From assembly GCF_902459465.1 (NCBI RefSeq), contig NC_047073.1:8805036-8869035 (forward strand): a stretch of DNA of 64,000 nt. The letters run 5' to 3'. Origin of the DNA: Asterias rubens (lineage: Eukaryota; Echinodermata; Asteroidea; Forcipulatida; Asteriidae). Below, piece after piece: positions 25,001 through 40,000 of the stretch. The notes under the pieces are model-generated. The model saw only the letters and a program-made list of their open reading frames with translations. It searched no databases and was not told the DNA's origin. How positions within the stretch are numbered: the first letter of the stretch is position 1; each line of letters opens with the position of its first letter. The position numbers were made by a program, and so were the translations under genes.

Positions 25001-28000
25001 AATAAGAAAATAATTATGCCAGACATGTGTTGGTAACAGAGCTACTAACTCTCCATGATTCTGCAGATAGTTCCCTGAAAACAACCAATCTTTCTATTTT
25101 CTAAACAAATGTATTTCCCTGATTGTGGTTACTCCCTGACTGTTGTACACAGCCTTCCTGAATGCAAGATTCAATTTTTGGCAGCTTTGAATTCATTGAA
25201 CCACACATAGTAGTTACACTCCCGAGTTCATTAGTATGAAAAGAAAACTGAGGTACAACTATTTCAATGCACAAAACAGCAATCCATGTTGTTTTTATCA
25301 CAAAGGGAAACATGCATTGTGCCCACTTTCCTGCCCGATAAAATGATTCTCTGAAGCGAAAGGAGAAAGCAACCCCTGTACATTCTGTAAGTGTAAGAAA
25401 TGCTTCACAACCAAATTTGTTGTGAGTGTAAGATCTTTTCAGGGTACTCATCGATGCGTTGTTGGAAACTATGGGGAATATCTTGTTGGTTGTGATTTTG
25501 GATGTATGTAGACATAACCCTTTCCACAAATAGTATGTCTTTTGTTCCTCCTTAATCACCCAAGATCAAAGACTGAGGAACAAACATACTGTTTTCATTC
25601 ATGGATGGTGCAGATCACAGGTGCCTTGAATTTTCTGTGTAGGTTCAGGGGGGTCTGGATGTTATAGTCCTGTTGGTGATTCAGTGAATTCCCAGAGCAG
25701 CGTTCGTCTTAATAGACAGGAAGTTTGCCGTGGGTTCGCTGAATGGGATCGGCTGGTCCTCACTGTGACCGATCCTTGCCCTTGACAATGTCAGACACTT
25801 TTTTTATACATCCCTTTGTTTCTAGCTTAAGGTGACAGTGGTGTTCATCTGGCTTAATTTGTAACAAAACCAAGATGTCGCTGATCTGTAATTAACTTAA
25901 AATGCGGTTACCCACTTGGGAAACGTGGTTGGGGGTTGGTTGTGGGATTAGTCTCCAGGTGAGATTCGGCTCATTTAGGGAAGCGGATGACCAGTAAGTG
26001 GGGATTATTATTTGTTTCCCCATGAGATCCTTTAGGAAATGGCTTGATCATAAGCTGTCAGGGTTATTCAGGGGACATTGAAAACTGGTAAAACAAGCTT
26101 GAAATTGGGGGGGGGGGAGGAGAAGAGTGGTCATCTTCAAGAATATTATTTTAAATCGCGTGAATTTTTTTTGAGTATTTGAATTGATAATTGGCCTCTG
26201 AAATTGAGCAAATGGAGGATTTTATATAGTTTTTTTTGTTGGTTTAGCTGGCTTCCATAGTCCAACAGACCTTTCTGATCAAAATCTTTAAAAACTTCCT
26301 AGGTTTAAAAACAAACTAAAAAGACCTGAATCCTGTAAACTTGCATCTTCAAACTCTACTTACTATAACTGTTTGTTTTGAAATGTTATCAAATGCCTTT
26401 GTTCATTTGGCAAATTACCAACAAAACCTCCATATGGCAGAAATGAAAGCTGAAATATTTCACCGGTTTCCAAATGGAATGATCCCGTGTAGGTCACCTG
26501 TATTGGATAGAACCTGAATATGCAAAGTCAGCAGGCGTCCACCAGTGAAACTAATCTATTTGCCAGAATTGTTGATAGTCCCACAATAATATGACAACAA
26601 ATAAAAAATTAAAAATGTATAGGATTATGACAAATTGGAACCGAATTGGGAGAACTAAATTTTGATTTTGCATGAGTAAGTAGAAATAATATATGGGATA
26701 AACTCAAAAGTGAAATTCCAATATAATAAATTTACTTATTTGCAGTATTTTTTTAATAACTATTTATTGTGAAACTTTGAACCTTGGACTTCAGGAATCG
26801 AATTCCTGAAACAAAGAACAGATTGACAAAATATATCTAGGACAGTTCACAGTCAAAAGTTTGTCTGGATGATACCACCACGAATCTTTCTTAGTCATCT
26901 TGGGTGCCTTGCTCAATGAACTTCAGTGTGTGAGAAAGGTTATGTATGGTCCTTTGGGATGCTAGAGTTCACGACCCAAGCTGATCCATCGAGTGCTTAC
27001 AGAAGCATTATAAAGTTTTTAACTCTGAAAACGAAGAAATATAGCCTGGTTTATGAAAGCAAATGTTTCTCTGCTTGAGTTAGGCTAAGAGGAAGTGAGG
27101 TAATGGTAAAAAGGCTACAAAAGTCAGTCCAAATCCCAAGGTGGACCGGCTGGATGGTGACCGGAGTTTTACCTGTGCTAGCTGCCTGACCATATGGGAC
27201 ACACTGGGTCTTGTCTGCTTTTTAGAAAGAGACAAAAACCAAATCAACCCACTTCCGTAACTTTCTTTCTTCCTGTTGTTAGTGCCTGTGTGTGCGTATA
27301 CTTCACCCTGTTTCGCTTGAACACTTTTTATTTCCACTAGGAAAGCAACGATATGGACAACCGTTTTGTCGACGACGGGACAACCAACAACGGCACGACC
27401 AAAGCTGCACTGGCGGTAATGGCACCCGCATGAAATCTTGCCCGTTTATTTTGCTGTTTTATTTTGCCCTTTCTCTTTTCCCATTTTAATTGAGGGTTCT
27501 GACTGATTGTGATCAAACTATCTATGTTCGATTGTCAAGCCACAACAACAAGCCATCCCCTCAATTTGTCGTTGTTTTATTTTGTGGTTTATGTTCTTTT
27601 CTTTTAAAAAACGCTGCATGAAATATGTGTTGGTAGTTTTTTGTTTTACTGCGTAGCCAGATGTAGCGGACGTACATGTACCAGGCGAAGCCAACCATAT
27701 GTTTGTCTAGTCTAGATTTGTGCATAAAATTATCTTTGGTAGTTTTAATTACCTTTGGTAGTTTTAATTACCTTTGGTAGTTTTGATTATCCTGTGATGC
27801 ATGCTGTACAGTTTTCCTCCAAAGTAGAAATGTATTATGTCTGTAGGTTAATACAAAGTTTTTGTTTGTACACGGACTATGTGTAAATATATGTTCAACT
27901 TTTGCATGAATAGTGAGCTGTAGGTGTTGGGTTGTTGCTTTTTTTGTAAACCCCTTCATTTGTTCACTTTTTCTCCCCAGAAAAAAAAAAAAGCAGCATT

Positions 28001-31000
28001 TAAAAAATTTCAGTATTTTTGTTTCCTTTAGTCTTCTTTGATTGTAGTACGAATCATATTGGATTGCATGCACGCTGCAGCCAATATCTCTTAATTAAAA
28101 TGAGTTGAGAGGTTTACTATCTCTCTTGCCCTTATACCAGTCCCTAAATACTGTTTGAAAGCTTGTGTCAAAACTTGTCTTGTCCCCCTGTGCTCTTTCT
28201 GACCCCTCCCTAAAACCCATGTGTGGGCAGCATTCGTATCACTTGTTGCAACTGGCGCTTTGTAGAACTTGCCGTGGAAGCATGTTGGGGCGGGGGTCTG
28301 AAGGGATTGGTGAGATCCTTAAAATGCTATCAGAATGTTTTTGTTTGATTATAATTTTTATTTTTATTTTTTTAAAAGAAGGCTGCATTTACAAAATGTT
28401 GCATCTGTTATACTTTGCATAATTTTGTTGTGCTGTGCAACTCATCAATGAAATTGGGCCCCAATGCACAATATGTAGGTTGCCTGGCTAAGCAATGGGA
28501 GATTTTTGGACGTTCCTTTTGACTGTTCTTGTCAGTAATGTGCGTGCTTAGACCTACGCGCACAATATAGAGAGTGCAGGCACGCTCAGAGCCACAAAAA
28601 AAGAACCATTATGTCTGCTGCCGCCAGCGTCTCAAAAATCTCATATGCAAAACTGTGTCTGCCCATTTCTTGTTTTTCTTCCGCACCTAAAGTTGACCCT
28701 TTCCCCCTCCCGATTTGCCTCCATAGAACCACGTTGCATTAGTCAACGATGACAGCCCACACAAGACTAAGGTGGATTCTTCCAACATGGACGAGAACCA
28801 GGAACGTGGCAACTGGTCCAACCATCTCGACTTCATGCTCTCCTGTGTCAGTTATGCGGTTGGTCTCGGCAACGTCTGGAGATTTCCGTACCTTTGCTTT
28901 AGCAATGGAGGAGGTGAGTCGAACATTTTTTGTTTTTTTGTTTCCCTGTATGTTTTTGTTGTCTCAGAATTTTATTTAAATGCCCCAAATTTGTGTTTTC
29001 CCTTCAGCTGCCTGGGCTCAATTTTCATAAAGCCTGAAAGCAGAAAAACTTGCTAAGCACAGAAAGGTAAATTGCTTAACAGAAGCAGGTAACCAGACAA
29101 AGATTTACTAAGTTCACATTATTGTGACTGGTCCCCACTCAGTTTTGTTAAGCAGAGAAAATTGCTGAGCAGTAATTTCTGTTTAAAACAGCTTTATAAA
29201 ATTGAACCCAGTGGTATTTTGGCTCAGAACAAGAGCTTTCCATATCCAGTAGAAATTTTCAGCACTGCAGGTTACCAGCCTGTTAAATCATCTACATGTA
29301 TTTTGTTGTTAGTGACAGGTGCCCTGCACTCCTCAGTAAGGGGTAAATTAAAAATCTTTTCTGTGTATGTACCTCCTTCATAAAATAGATCACTTGTAAG
29401 AAAGTACAAATGAAATAGCTCCTTATTTGTTTGTGATAAACCCAAGCCTTGATCCACTTTGAGTTTTTGGAGGATCAAGGGTAACAATTTTCTCCACTAA
29501 TTTGATTAGACATCTAGTTTGGCAGACTTCCTTGAAGTTAAAAGAAAAATAGCAAGCAAAGTAAATATCAAGTGGTTTTCTTAGCCTTAAAATCAAGGTG
29601 AAATAATTAACAAATTAACATTTACTTGAACTTTAAATTCAAGTTTGTAGACCAAGGTTTTCAATTTTACTTGAACTATATCTGGTTTTAGACCAAGGTT
29701 TTCTAAATATTAGAAGGGTTTTTAACCATCCACTTCTGGGTTCAAAACAGCATGCATTCTGGCATTTTCCATCCAAATGCGATATTTTCCTCCATTAATC
29801 ATGTTTTCATAAAGTTCACCGAAACAGCCTTGATTTACAAAAAAACAAAACACAAGATTCCTTTGGCTAGTGTGACCTTTACGTAGGGGTCACGGACATT
29901 CATTTAGAAAACCAGCTGTTGGTCTCCAGTCCCATATCCTCTATGGTTACATACAGGTGCCAGGTTGGCTACTTTACCCTCTGTAGATGTTCATGGTGGT
30001 CAACTTTGAAGGCAGCTTTCTGCCAATTTGTATCAACTCTAATTTTAAGAAAAACACAGAAATATCACAAATTTTTAAACGAATAATAAATAAGGCATTT
30101 TTGCCAGCATGCGGCTTAAATTCTCACATCATCTTCTCCTGTGTCACTCCTCATAAAAAAAACCCAGACTCTACCAGTGGAAAGCCCGACACTGTTATAA
30201 GCAGTTGTTATTTCAACCTACCTGCCCAAGTCCTTCTGAATCATTCATTTTTGGATTTGGGACCAGTACAAGTTTTGTGTGGGAAAAAAAAAAAAAAAAA
30301 GTTTGAAGGGAGCTCTAAGTAGTAAAAAATTAGGTTGGTTGAAAGAAAAAAAAACATTGAGAGAATAAAGAGAAAAACAGATGAAAGTCGCTTAACCAAA
30401 CCAAAGTTCTTTTGCCTCGCTGAAGGAAAAAATAACCCTAAATACCCTTCTATTTAATTTGTTTTTTGTTTTTCTTTTATTTTTTTAATCAGTGCTCAAA
30501 ACACTTTTGAAACATCATGGTCGTTGTCCATTTGTCAAAGCAGTGTTTTGTGGTGATAGTTTGTATTGATACTTTAGGTACATCCATGAAAAAAGGGTCG
30601 TTAAACTTTATTTTCTTATCCCAAGAAATCAGGCTTCCTGAGTCTTTCATCCAGAACGGAAACCATTATCTGTATTTCCCGCTATCTGGATCTCCCATGT
30701 CTGCATTCATAAACGTTTGGATTCTGGAGCTGCCTCTGCATCTTTTTCCCAGATTAGGGTTAATCCAGCAGACAGGAATTTGAGATCCCTATTATGCAAG
30801 TTGAGTGATCCCTGCCTTGGGGGGGGGGGGAACCAAAAACTCCAACTGAAATGCGGACTGACTGAAACATCAATTTGTCAACCTGTGGCCTAATTTGTTT
30901 TCATCAGGGATTGAGACAGACTCTTGACAAATGGTGTCCAAATTTGCTGTTAACTGATACTTAGCATTAGTGCATGGATGCAATGAGAGATTAACAGTGC

Positions 31001-34000
31001 GTCCAATTTCAAAATACTGCTGGAAAGAAACCCAGATATGATTGCTGATTGTTAAATGAGCCTTTGTGAAAACATGGCTTTGGCGGCTGCTTAGTTGCAC
31101 TGTCATTGTGTTAACGCACACTTTCGCATGGAGTTTAAAACAGCCGGATAGAACTTTGATGGTTTTGAAAAGGAGCTACAAGTAGGTCAAATGTTTGCAC
31201 TGGCTTTGAATTTCGGTCTGGAAGAGGCAAGGCTATTTTCCTCACAGGGGCACTTCTATGAGGAAATTGTAAATTTGTATTAGAACTTTGCAAGGAGCAC
31301 CTCAGCAAAAGCATCCGGGTTAATTCTCAAGGCCAAAATTCATTTCTCAGTCTTTGAGAAATATTTGAGAAATAGTTTTTAAGTCTCTCTTATGAGTTCA
31401 GTGTTTGTCCAGCAATGATCTAAAGTGTAATGTTTTTTTGAAGAGAGAGAGAGAAAGTTACATTGTTTCGACAACTTATTCTTAGCAAACAGTTGAAATT
31501 ATTCCTTCTGGTAACCTTAGCCACTATGTGGGACAAGCACTGTCATCAATACTGGGGGCCAGTATCGAATGTTGATTTTCTGTCTCTATTCTTCAGAGAG
31601 TATCAAGCCTTGGTTTATTATGATCAACCCCTTTGATGAGATTGTCTCAGACAGACAGACAGACAAAAAAAAGAGAGTAATATTCCTAAGGAATAGAGTT
31701 GTCTTTGGAGACCCCTGGAGCAACGTGTGTCCTTTTGACCTCTTCATTGCACCTGTGCGGAAGGTCCCGATGAAATGATTGAACCGACATCCTGTCAAGT
31801 TGGTATCCAGAGGGTCCTGTATCCGAGCTACAGATTCCCTCCCCATCTAAGAGAAATATATCCTGAAACAAAAAACTCTCTGGCATTCTTGTATTTTCAG
31901 AGATGGTTTCGTCCAGCAATTTTGCATGATAGCAATTTTTTTAAGACGTCTTATTTTGTGCTTGCTGATTCTACTGAGTATCAACTGCTGACTTTTGAGT
32001 AGCAACCAGTGCATTTCCCAAGGCATTTTGCATTTTGCTTGTATACAATTACCTTGTGTATGTGGATTTCTTTTAGGCAGTAGTTTGGGTTAGAAACAAA
32101 CATAGTATGACAATCACATACTTGGGGCAATTGGCTATTCCCTACAGATGTGGGTGCTGAACATCTTTTCAGTAACTTCTGAGAGATTTGGGAATTGGGT
32201 TAATAAGAAAAACCATAACAAACCAGCAACTTCCGATCAGAAGAAAAGGTCATTACAAAACTTCTGTGGAGTTGTGTTTTCAGAAGGTAATGTGTGCTTT
32301 GGGAAAAGGTCTATTGAACCTCAGAGGGCGAGCAAATTTTAATTGACTCGGAGACAGATATCCTGGAAAACTTTCTGGAATTCATTTCTGGTCAATGTCG
32401 GATATTGTGTAAGTTTCCTTGGCAAAACATTTGCAGGCAATTCTGAGGAACATTAAATTATTCACCTTAAGTTTTTATTTTTGGACACGCATTGTTAATG
32501 TTGGCTAACTGATGATTGGATGATTGTTCATTCAAAACATTAATTAGTTTTAGGATAATTTGTCCGTAATTGATTTTGAGCATCTTCATTATGTGTGCAC
32601 CAACAGGGTATCATTTTTTTTTTAGTTCATGAACTCCAGAAATGGTAGAAAAATATACAGAATAAATGTAATATCGCGCTTGTTTTGTATTATCAGAATG
32701 TTGATATAATTGGAGCTGATGTTTGGAGTAAAAGTTGGCAATGATTACCGCTGCCCTGGCTTTGGATACCTCAATGGGCCCCTAAATGATTGCTCACTAT
32801 GTCAGCCAAGTAGACGGCAAGCAAATTAAACACAAGCTACTGTCCACTCTGTACGCAGGCCGAGGCGTGTTGGATTTCATCTCTCCCCCCCCCCCCCCCC
32901 AACTGGCACGTGGTCTTACTTTAGGGCCAGGGACACTCTTACAGTGTAAGACAAGCCAGTAGTTTGTTTTGTATTTTTCTATGCCGTGGCTTCGTAGTCG
33001 TAGGCGATTTGGTGTTAGGTATGGTAATGTGGCAGAGTTCACTTGTCGGTGAGGCCTGATGTCTGCATCCATGTAAGGATGAACTCACCTTTATACTCAT
33101 TGCATATTTTTCTGCCGCGGTGGTATGCAAGCCACAAGACGTCTCAAGTCTCGAAACCTGCTCTTCACACACAATGTGTGCCAGTTAATAGGTCATGAGT
33201 AACTATTTGAAATTCCTCAGCACCGTTGAAATGTTCTGGATGTGTACAGAGAAAAAAATCTGCTTCATGTAAAAAAGATTCTCAAAGCTCGATAGTCAAA
33301 ACTCAACAAAAGAAATTATCGGAAAAAATCTTTTTTAAAAGAAATTTGGGGGGAAAAAATAAAAGAAATGCAAACATCAAGTATTTTGTAATTTTTCATT
33401 TTTAAAAAAAAAAACTTCACACGAGATGGAAATATTCCTGCATATTATGTGAGACTTTTTAATAAGATGATGGATTTTGTTGATAATCATTGTGGGAGTG
33501 AATGAAGTCACAAGTATGCAACGTAAGGGTTCTTAGCCTGCGGAGGTTCTTCCCAGTCTTAGCAATTTGCTGAATAACCAATCTCCACCTACGGCGATCA
33601 GGGAATTCTTGTTTGACGGAACAGGAGAATAATTTTTGTTAGCTCTGCTTTTCAGAACCGGGGGAAAAAAAGAAGAAGGGGAAAATTCCACATTGTCCGA
33701 AGATGATTATTGGATGATGACATTGTTACACTTTAAGGTAGGGTCGTAGATTGGTTTTTGTCAACACAATACTGTTTTTTGGCAAACCTATAAAGAAAAA
33801 TACAATAAAAAGTCACCAATGTGAACGTTTCAACTTAATACATTGTACTTGCTGAAAAAAAAAGAAAAAATGTCCAAATTTTTTTGGCAAGCTCGTCAAA
33901 TCCATCCATATTTAGCATGGTGACAGCGGGTACCAACCACATCTCTGACCGACTCATACGCGGATGGATACCAGCCCCCAGAAATCTGAGAAATTATTCT

Positions 34001-37000
34001 TTAATGAATCATTTTTTCAGATTCACACGTTTTGGGGTGAACAATTGTTCAAACCATATTGATTACTTCCAAGGGAATCCTTTTACAAAATAGTTTATAA
34101 ATACTATCAACAGCTGCAGTGCTTCTCACCATGTAAGTTTTAATGGTGATTAATTTTTGTGGAATTTAGCAATCTATAACCCTAAATTTTGGACGCATAT
34201 TTTTTGAAATCTTGGGTTTAGATTTCTATTTTTTTCTATTGCCACTTGAATCTTTTTTTTTAATTTTTTTTTTTAAATATGTCATTCATGTATTTTGCTC
34301 ATGCAGCCATATTTCACAGTTTCAGATCGATTCAAAATCTTACTCGCCCCATGACACATTATGGCAGATGATTCATGTCAAATTACGACAACTTGTACAA
34401 TTTTTTCCTCTCCGAATGCACCCCCCCCCCAAAAAAAAAATTGAAAATCTGGAATGAATTAAGTTACAACAGGCACAGGATGGTTCCAGAGTTTTTTTCT
34501 TAGTCCTAAAGGAAGTATTTGGTTGGGATTTGTGCCGTAGGATGTACACCATGGTACACACAGTCATTTACAGGGATATCTTTCGCCCAGAATGTTGCTA
34601 AAAAAGGAATTATTTTATGATTCCCAAAACTGCAGTCAACTACAGTGATACGTTTGACCCCGAATGTTGCCAAAAATGGATTTGTTTGATGATTCCCCAA
34701 ACTGCCAATACATAAAACATCATTACTCGTGATCGTCTCGTGACATAGCAAAATGTCCTCTGTCGAATGGAGGATTCACTGGGGAGTCGCTGAAGAGCAA
34801 ACATGAAGACAGACTAAATCTCTCAAGCGTCCGGCCACACAGACAAATAACTCACTCTGGGATTTGACTTGTCTGTTGCATTCACAAGAATTTCTTGTGG
34901 GTGTACAATAAGAAAAGGGCTTATTGACAATAAGCGGGGCATTAGTACATGTTGCCTCCCTGTTTTTTCTAAGAACATCTTGAATTCAGGGTTCTCTACC
35001 TAGATCGAAAGGGGGAGGCAGGGATGATTGAGGGGGCCAAAGGCTTGAGGGGGCCAAAGGCTTGAGGGGGCAGGTACATTGAAGGTGACCCTGGTGTTGT
35101 GAAGTTATTTTCCTTGTCTTGCCTTGAGGAATCTAATGGGCAATATTGATGCAAATAAAAAAGGCAGCAGGAAATTTTGATGATAAGGTATTTTTGGTCA
35201 AGTCAATTTGTGTACCAATTTTGCGGTTCAAGAATTTAACTTTTTTTTTTTATCCCATCATTTTTCTGTTAGTGTAAAATTTTACATGAATGAAGCAATC
35301 CTTGAGAATTTATTATTTTTATGATCTACTTTCATTTTTCATGGTCAGGAATGTGAACCTGCTCTGTGTATGGGGGAAAACAAGAACCAAATAAATAAAC
35401 ATTGATGCTCAAGGTTTTGGCGAGAGGCCAAGCATTAAGGGTGATTATTGATTGATTGAAAAGATACATTGTGAACTGACAAAAGGAACAAAGGACATTG
35501 CATCCAGCCTTTCACAGTATGCTAAAAAACAGTATGGGTTACATTAAAGGAACACTTTGCCTTGGATCGGACGAGTTGGTCTATGAAAAGCGATTTGGTC
35601 TATGAAAAGCGTTTGAAACCGTTTGTTATGAAATGCATATGGTTAGAAAGATGTTTTAAAAGTAGAATATAATGATCCACACAAGTATCACTCAAAGTTG
35701 TACGGTTTTCATTTTACGTCGCGAACTAACACGGTCGGCCATTTATGGGAGTCAAAGTTTTGACTCCCATAAATGGTCGTTTGCCGACGAGGTAAAACGA
35801 AAACCACGCAATTTCGAGGCATATTTGTGTAGATCATTGTATTCTACTTTTGCAACATCTTTCTAACCACATCGATTTTATAACAAATGGTTACAGGACG
35901 CTTTTCAAAGACCAACTCGACCGATCCACGGCAATGTGTTCCTCTAATGGTCTGTAAAAAATACCACAGACCTTGTTCCAATTTCATAGAAGCTTTGCTG
36001 AGCATAAACATCTTGCCAATAATTTGTTCAAGTTCATTAATTTTCCGCGTAACCTGAAGTAGTTTAATCCCTAAAGAAAATCCATCGTTTTGGAAGAGTG
36101 CATTTTAGATGTTTAGTGCCTCCTTCATATTATTTGTCTCCCATCAATCACACAGTTTCAGTAAACACAAATTCATCAACACCATTGTAAACCTCTGTTG
36201 TGGTTACATCGCTTCGTTTGGTACACCTGCTTAAAAGTTTGCCAACTTTGTTGCTTGTTTGGACATTGTTGCTTAAAAAAAAAAAAAAAAAAAGTTACGG
36301 CAGCAAGGTTTGGCAGTGTTATCCCTAAATTCCAGTTGGGACCAGTCAAAATGCTCTCTGAGTGGTTCTGGACGGCTAGTGAAGTGTAAAAAAGCAAACC
36401 TATTTCAATGAAGTTATGGACCAGAGAAAAAACTGGTGTACATCTGAAATGACAAGTTGGTAGGTTTTTGCTCCAATTAAAGATGCATATAATTAGAAAA
36501 GAACCAGTGAAGCCTAAACGTGATACTTATTATATTATGCACGTTTTTAATATTATTTGTTAATATTTGTACTGCATCCAGAATTTTGAATTGTATGCTT
36601 TAGGCCTATAGCTCTAATCAAGGAGGTTCAATTGCTTTAAGGTTGTGCTTAACCAGCAGAATTGAATTAGTATTTAACCTGTGATGTAATATGTTTACAA
36701 AGAGCCCCCAAGCTAGGACTTCCTGCTGGCAGAATTTGTACACTGGTAGTTTTCTTCCATGCAGGAATGTCAACACCATATATTTTGTATAGCATTTCAT
36801 TGTGAAGAAACTCCACCCTCAAAACTTCTTCATTTTAAATTATTCCAATTCATGATTTATGGTAATGAGGATTCAAACAGTGCAACATTTCTCTCTGTGC
36901 CAACTTTCAGAACATTCTGCTTAGCAAATTTCTTTGCTGAGCAAGAAATTAAGAAATATGTTATTGTGGCTGGTAGCTATTATTGCTAAGCAAGAGTTTT

Positions 37001-40000
37001 CAGTACTTTTCTTTCCGCTGACATTCTTTATTAAATTGGGCCAAGTGTAGTATCTTGCCTGCCAGAAAAAGTCTATGGAAAACTCTTCTTCAGTCCTTAT
37101 GCAAAGAATTAAGGATCGGGTGGCCACCAAGTACATTGGCTTCTGATTTATTAAAGAAGCTTAATGTCCCTTTCCCAGTTGGTAGAAGTTAAGCATCCAT
37201 TATGTAAAGGAGTGAATAACTGTCCCTAATGATGCCTGTTGTGAAGTATTGATTTTTATGCAGAATGAAAGGCTTTTTACTAGGACAGCTTGTATAGAAA
37301 AGACATGGGGATGCTGCATCTATACTAGCTGTATCTACTTTCACTCTGAACCTTTTCCACATTCTATGAATCCCTATCTAAAGTGCCTCTAGCAGTACAA
37401 GAAGGGGCCCATTGGTAGGTCAGTCAATAGGATTAACTAAAGACAAGACCAGGGCTGATAAGAAGGGGAAGTGTTTGGTAACAAAAGCAGACCCCTAATA
37501 CTGTTGCCATCTGGTTGCATAACCTCTGCGGCCAGCGACCCACCAAAGCATGCAAAGAGACCCACCAAAAGATGGAATGCGCTGTTGTCAGGAGGCCATT
37601 TCTGAAGGGGGGATTTTTTGGCAAGAGGCCCAGGTTTTTCTATCTGTGGTGGGTTTTGGCGGGAGTGGGTGGCCTCTGGATTAGTTCTGCATCAGCAACC
37701 CTGATCCTTCTGTTGTGTGTTTTCCTGGTTTTTTTTTAATCATACAGTTATTTTGTGCTTTCACCTGTTCAAATCTGTCTGACCTTTCTACATCGTCCAT
37801 TATAAAATGACTCTATTCGAGCGTGATACAAGACATACGCAAATTGTTGTGATTGCGATAGGCAAATTTGCGTTGGCAACTCTGCAATTTCTAGGGGCAC
37901 CAAGGCATTGACTTTGGGCATGGGAGCAATTACCCAGGCTACCAAGTGATGTATTGACTTTGTTTGTTTGTGGATCTATCTCTACTGTACAGTATAGTAG
38001 TACATTACTGCATGTTAAGCCTATAACTTTGGGCAACGTGGAGGGCTCTGGGTTTGCCATTATGGAAGAAAGACATCAGAGAGACTTATTGGGAGTGTCT
38101 TATTCTTGACAATCCCTACACAATAGAACAATCTCCCGATGTGTGAGTGCTGGATCACTCTTTTGATTGGCTGGTTATTTCAGATACTAATGAGAGTGCA
38201 AATCTCCTCTTTTGTCTGCGGAGACGGGCTTAGAACCAAGTTGGCAACTTCTTTTATCTCTATTTGTCAAGGATCGGAATCGTTAAGTACACAATACCAT
38301 AGCCATCTCAATGGAATGCATGCCAAAGTGTTCAGAAACATTTTGTCAAGAAAAGCAAGACTCATATGGGAAATACTTCCAGTAAAACAAGTTTGTGAAG
38401 CATTCCCTTCATTTGTTTTCTTTCGTAAAATGATCTGAACGCCTAAAGGAGTGGAAGACAGCAAAACTTTTCCGGAGTCTGCCTGGTGAAAAAGCTGTTG
38501 TTCTCTTCAGAAATTAAAAATAAACTGTTCTCCTTGATCCGCTGCTCTGGTGTTTCTGCTACCAATACTAGTAGCGCCTTGAAAATGTTATGTTGTTCGA
38601 CCCCAAATCATCCTTTTGTACAAATATTTTCCTAAAACAATGATATCATAGTTTCAGACCTTTTTTTTGCAGTAAGGAATCTAACTTATGAACCCCTATC
38701 CCCCCCCCACCCATCTTAGTGATCCTTAGAATGGCAACTCTCATGAAAATCAGGCCAGCTTAGAAACCTCTGCGTTACTATGGAAACATTTCCAGACACG
38801 TGTCCAAATTGCAAATTAAGTCTTGAGTTGAGGCGGATCGTAGGTGCCTGTACAAATATCAAAACCTGATTGTAGATGCATGGGTTGTGAACATGTAAAC
38901 AAAAATATATATACAGTTGTTTGTACAGGGGCCCATTGGCACACACAAATTGCTAGAGAAAGGTTTTGGGGTTGGGTTGGGTGGGGGATGACCCTGGCTC
39001 CCCACCCTTCCTACTTTGAAACAAAATGTGCAACGATTCATTACGATTTGATAAATTGTACCATTACTTGTACGCGAGTGCTGCGAAGTTATAAATAGGC
39101 AAGAAAGGAGCTTGGGAAAGATTTTGTTTCAAAGAAGAAGGGAGATTAAAAGATTGACTGCTCCTTTTAGTTTTCAGTTTCTCAAGAAGACCTACATGTT
39201 TTTGTTTATGTGACAAAGGACAGTTACTGCTACTACTACTTAAAGCCAGCCTCTAAAGACAGGTCATGGAGATGGCTTGGACAGTTGAAGCACCCTTGCA
39301 AAAGTCTTTATCTAAACTTTTCTATTTTTTTTTCTCTTTTCAGGAGCGTTTCTCATTCCTTACATCATCATGCTGGTATTCGCCGGTATGCCGCTGTTTT
39401 TCCTGGAGTTGAGTTTTGGGCAGTATGGCAGCAGTGGACCTATCAGCTGCTGGCGTTCGGTGCCGCTCTTCCGAGGTAAGTAATTTAATTTTAAATTTCC
39501 TAAGTTCTTAACTCAGCCCATGTGTGGTCGTAGTTCAGTCAACTGCTGTTCCTACAAAAATGTTGTTATTAATTTACATGTGGAAATGTATTGCAAGCTT
39601 AAATTAAATGGATTAGCAGGGCAGTTGTTTTCAGAACTAATAAGTAGTCTCCCAAATTCCGAAATATACTCGACTACAGTAGAATAAATGGCAAGAAAAA
39701 AAGTTAAACCAACAAATCTACACATCTAAAGTAGACATTTGAACATGTGTTACCCCAAACTCATTGTCATTTTAAATTCTCCTTGAAGGTGTGGGCTACG
39801 GTATGGTCATCGTATCAGCTCTGGTGGCAGTCTACTACAACGTCATCATCTGCTACACCATCTTCTACATCATTAAGTCCATGACGACGGGACTGCTCCC
39901 GTGGGTCGGCTGTAACCACGACTGGAACTCCCCGTTCTGCAGCACGTTGGTCCAGGACTGTCTGGACAGCGACGGCATCGTGACCCAGGAGAACGAGTGC

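Larger units (their letters stand above)
13059..27340 (+). other. SLC6A9-like: Transporter intron 1 (14.3 kb)
   Basis: Non-coding apart from mobile DNA: a possible LINE remnant (13800-14060), a family A MITE (14176-14565), the tRNA-SINE cluster (17030-17675), a GC-rich hairpin (22953-23010), and poly-C or poly-G tracts near 16682, 20268 and 26107. CCAAT-type boxes and CG-richer sequence around 24030-24200 could belong to an alternative promoter, but nothing decisive is visible. Confidence 0.6.
28914..39343 (+). other. SLC6A9-like: Transporter intron 3 (10.4 kb)
   Basis: No coding exon is visible. It contains palindromic elements at 29020-29215 and 36885-37050, a TTAA-type MITE at 35544-35947, a 17-bp tandem triplicate at 35030-35080, a poly-A run at 36274-36292, and poly-C or poly-G tracts near 30820, 32886, 34421 and 38700. 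Confidence 0.65.

Noticed and set aside
25101..25559. 152-aa minus-strand frame in transporter intron 1
   Set aside because: No domain, no repeat of the frame elsewhere, ordinary intronic composition and no convincing splice partners. Possibly chance.
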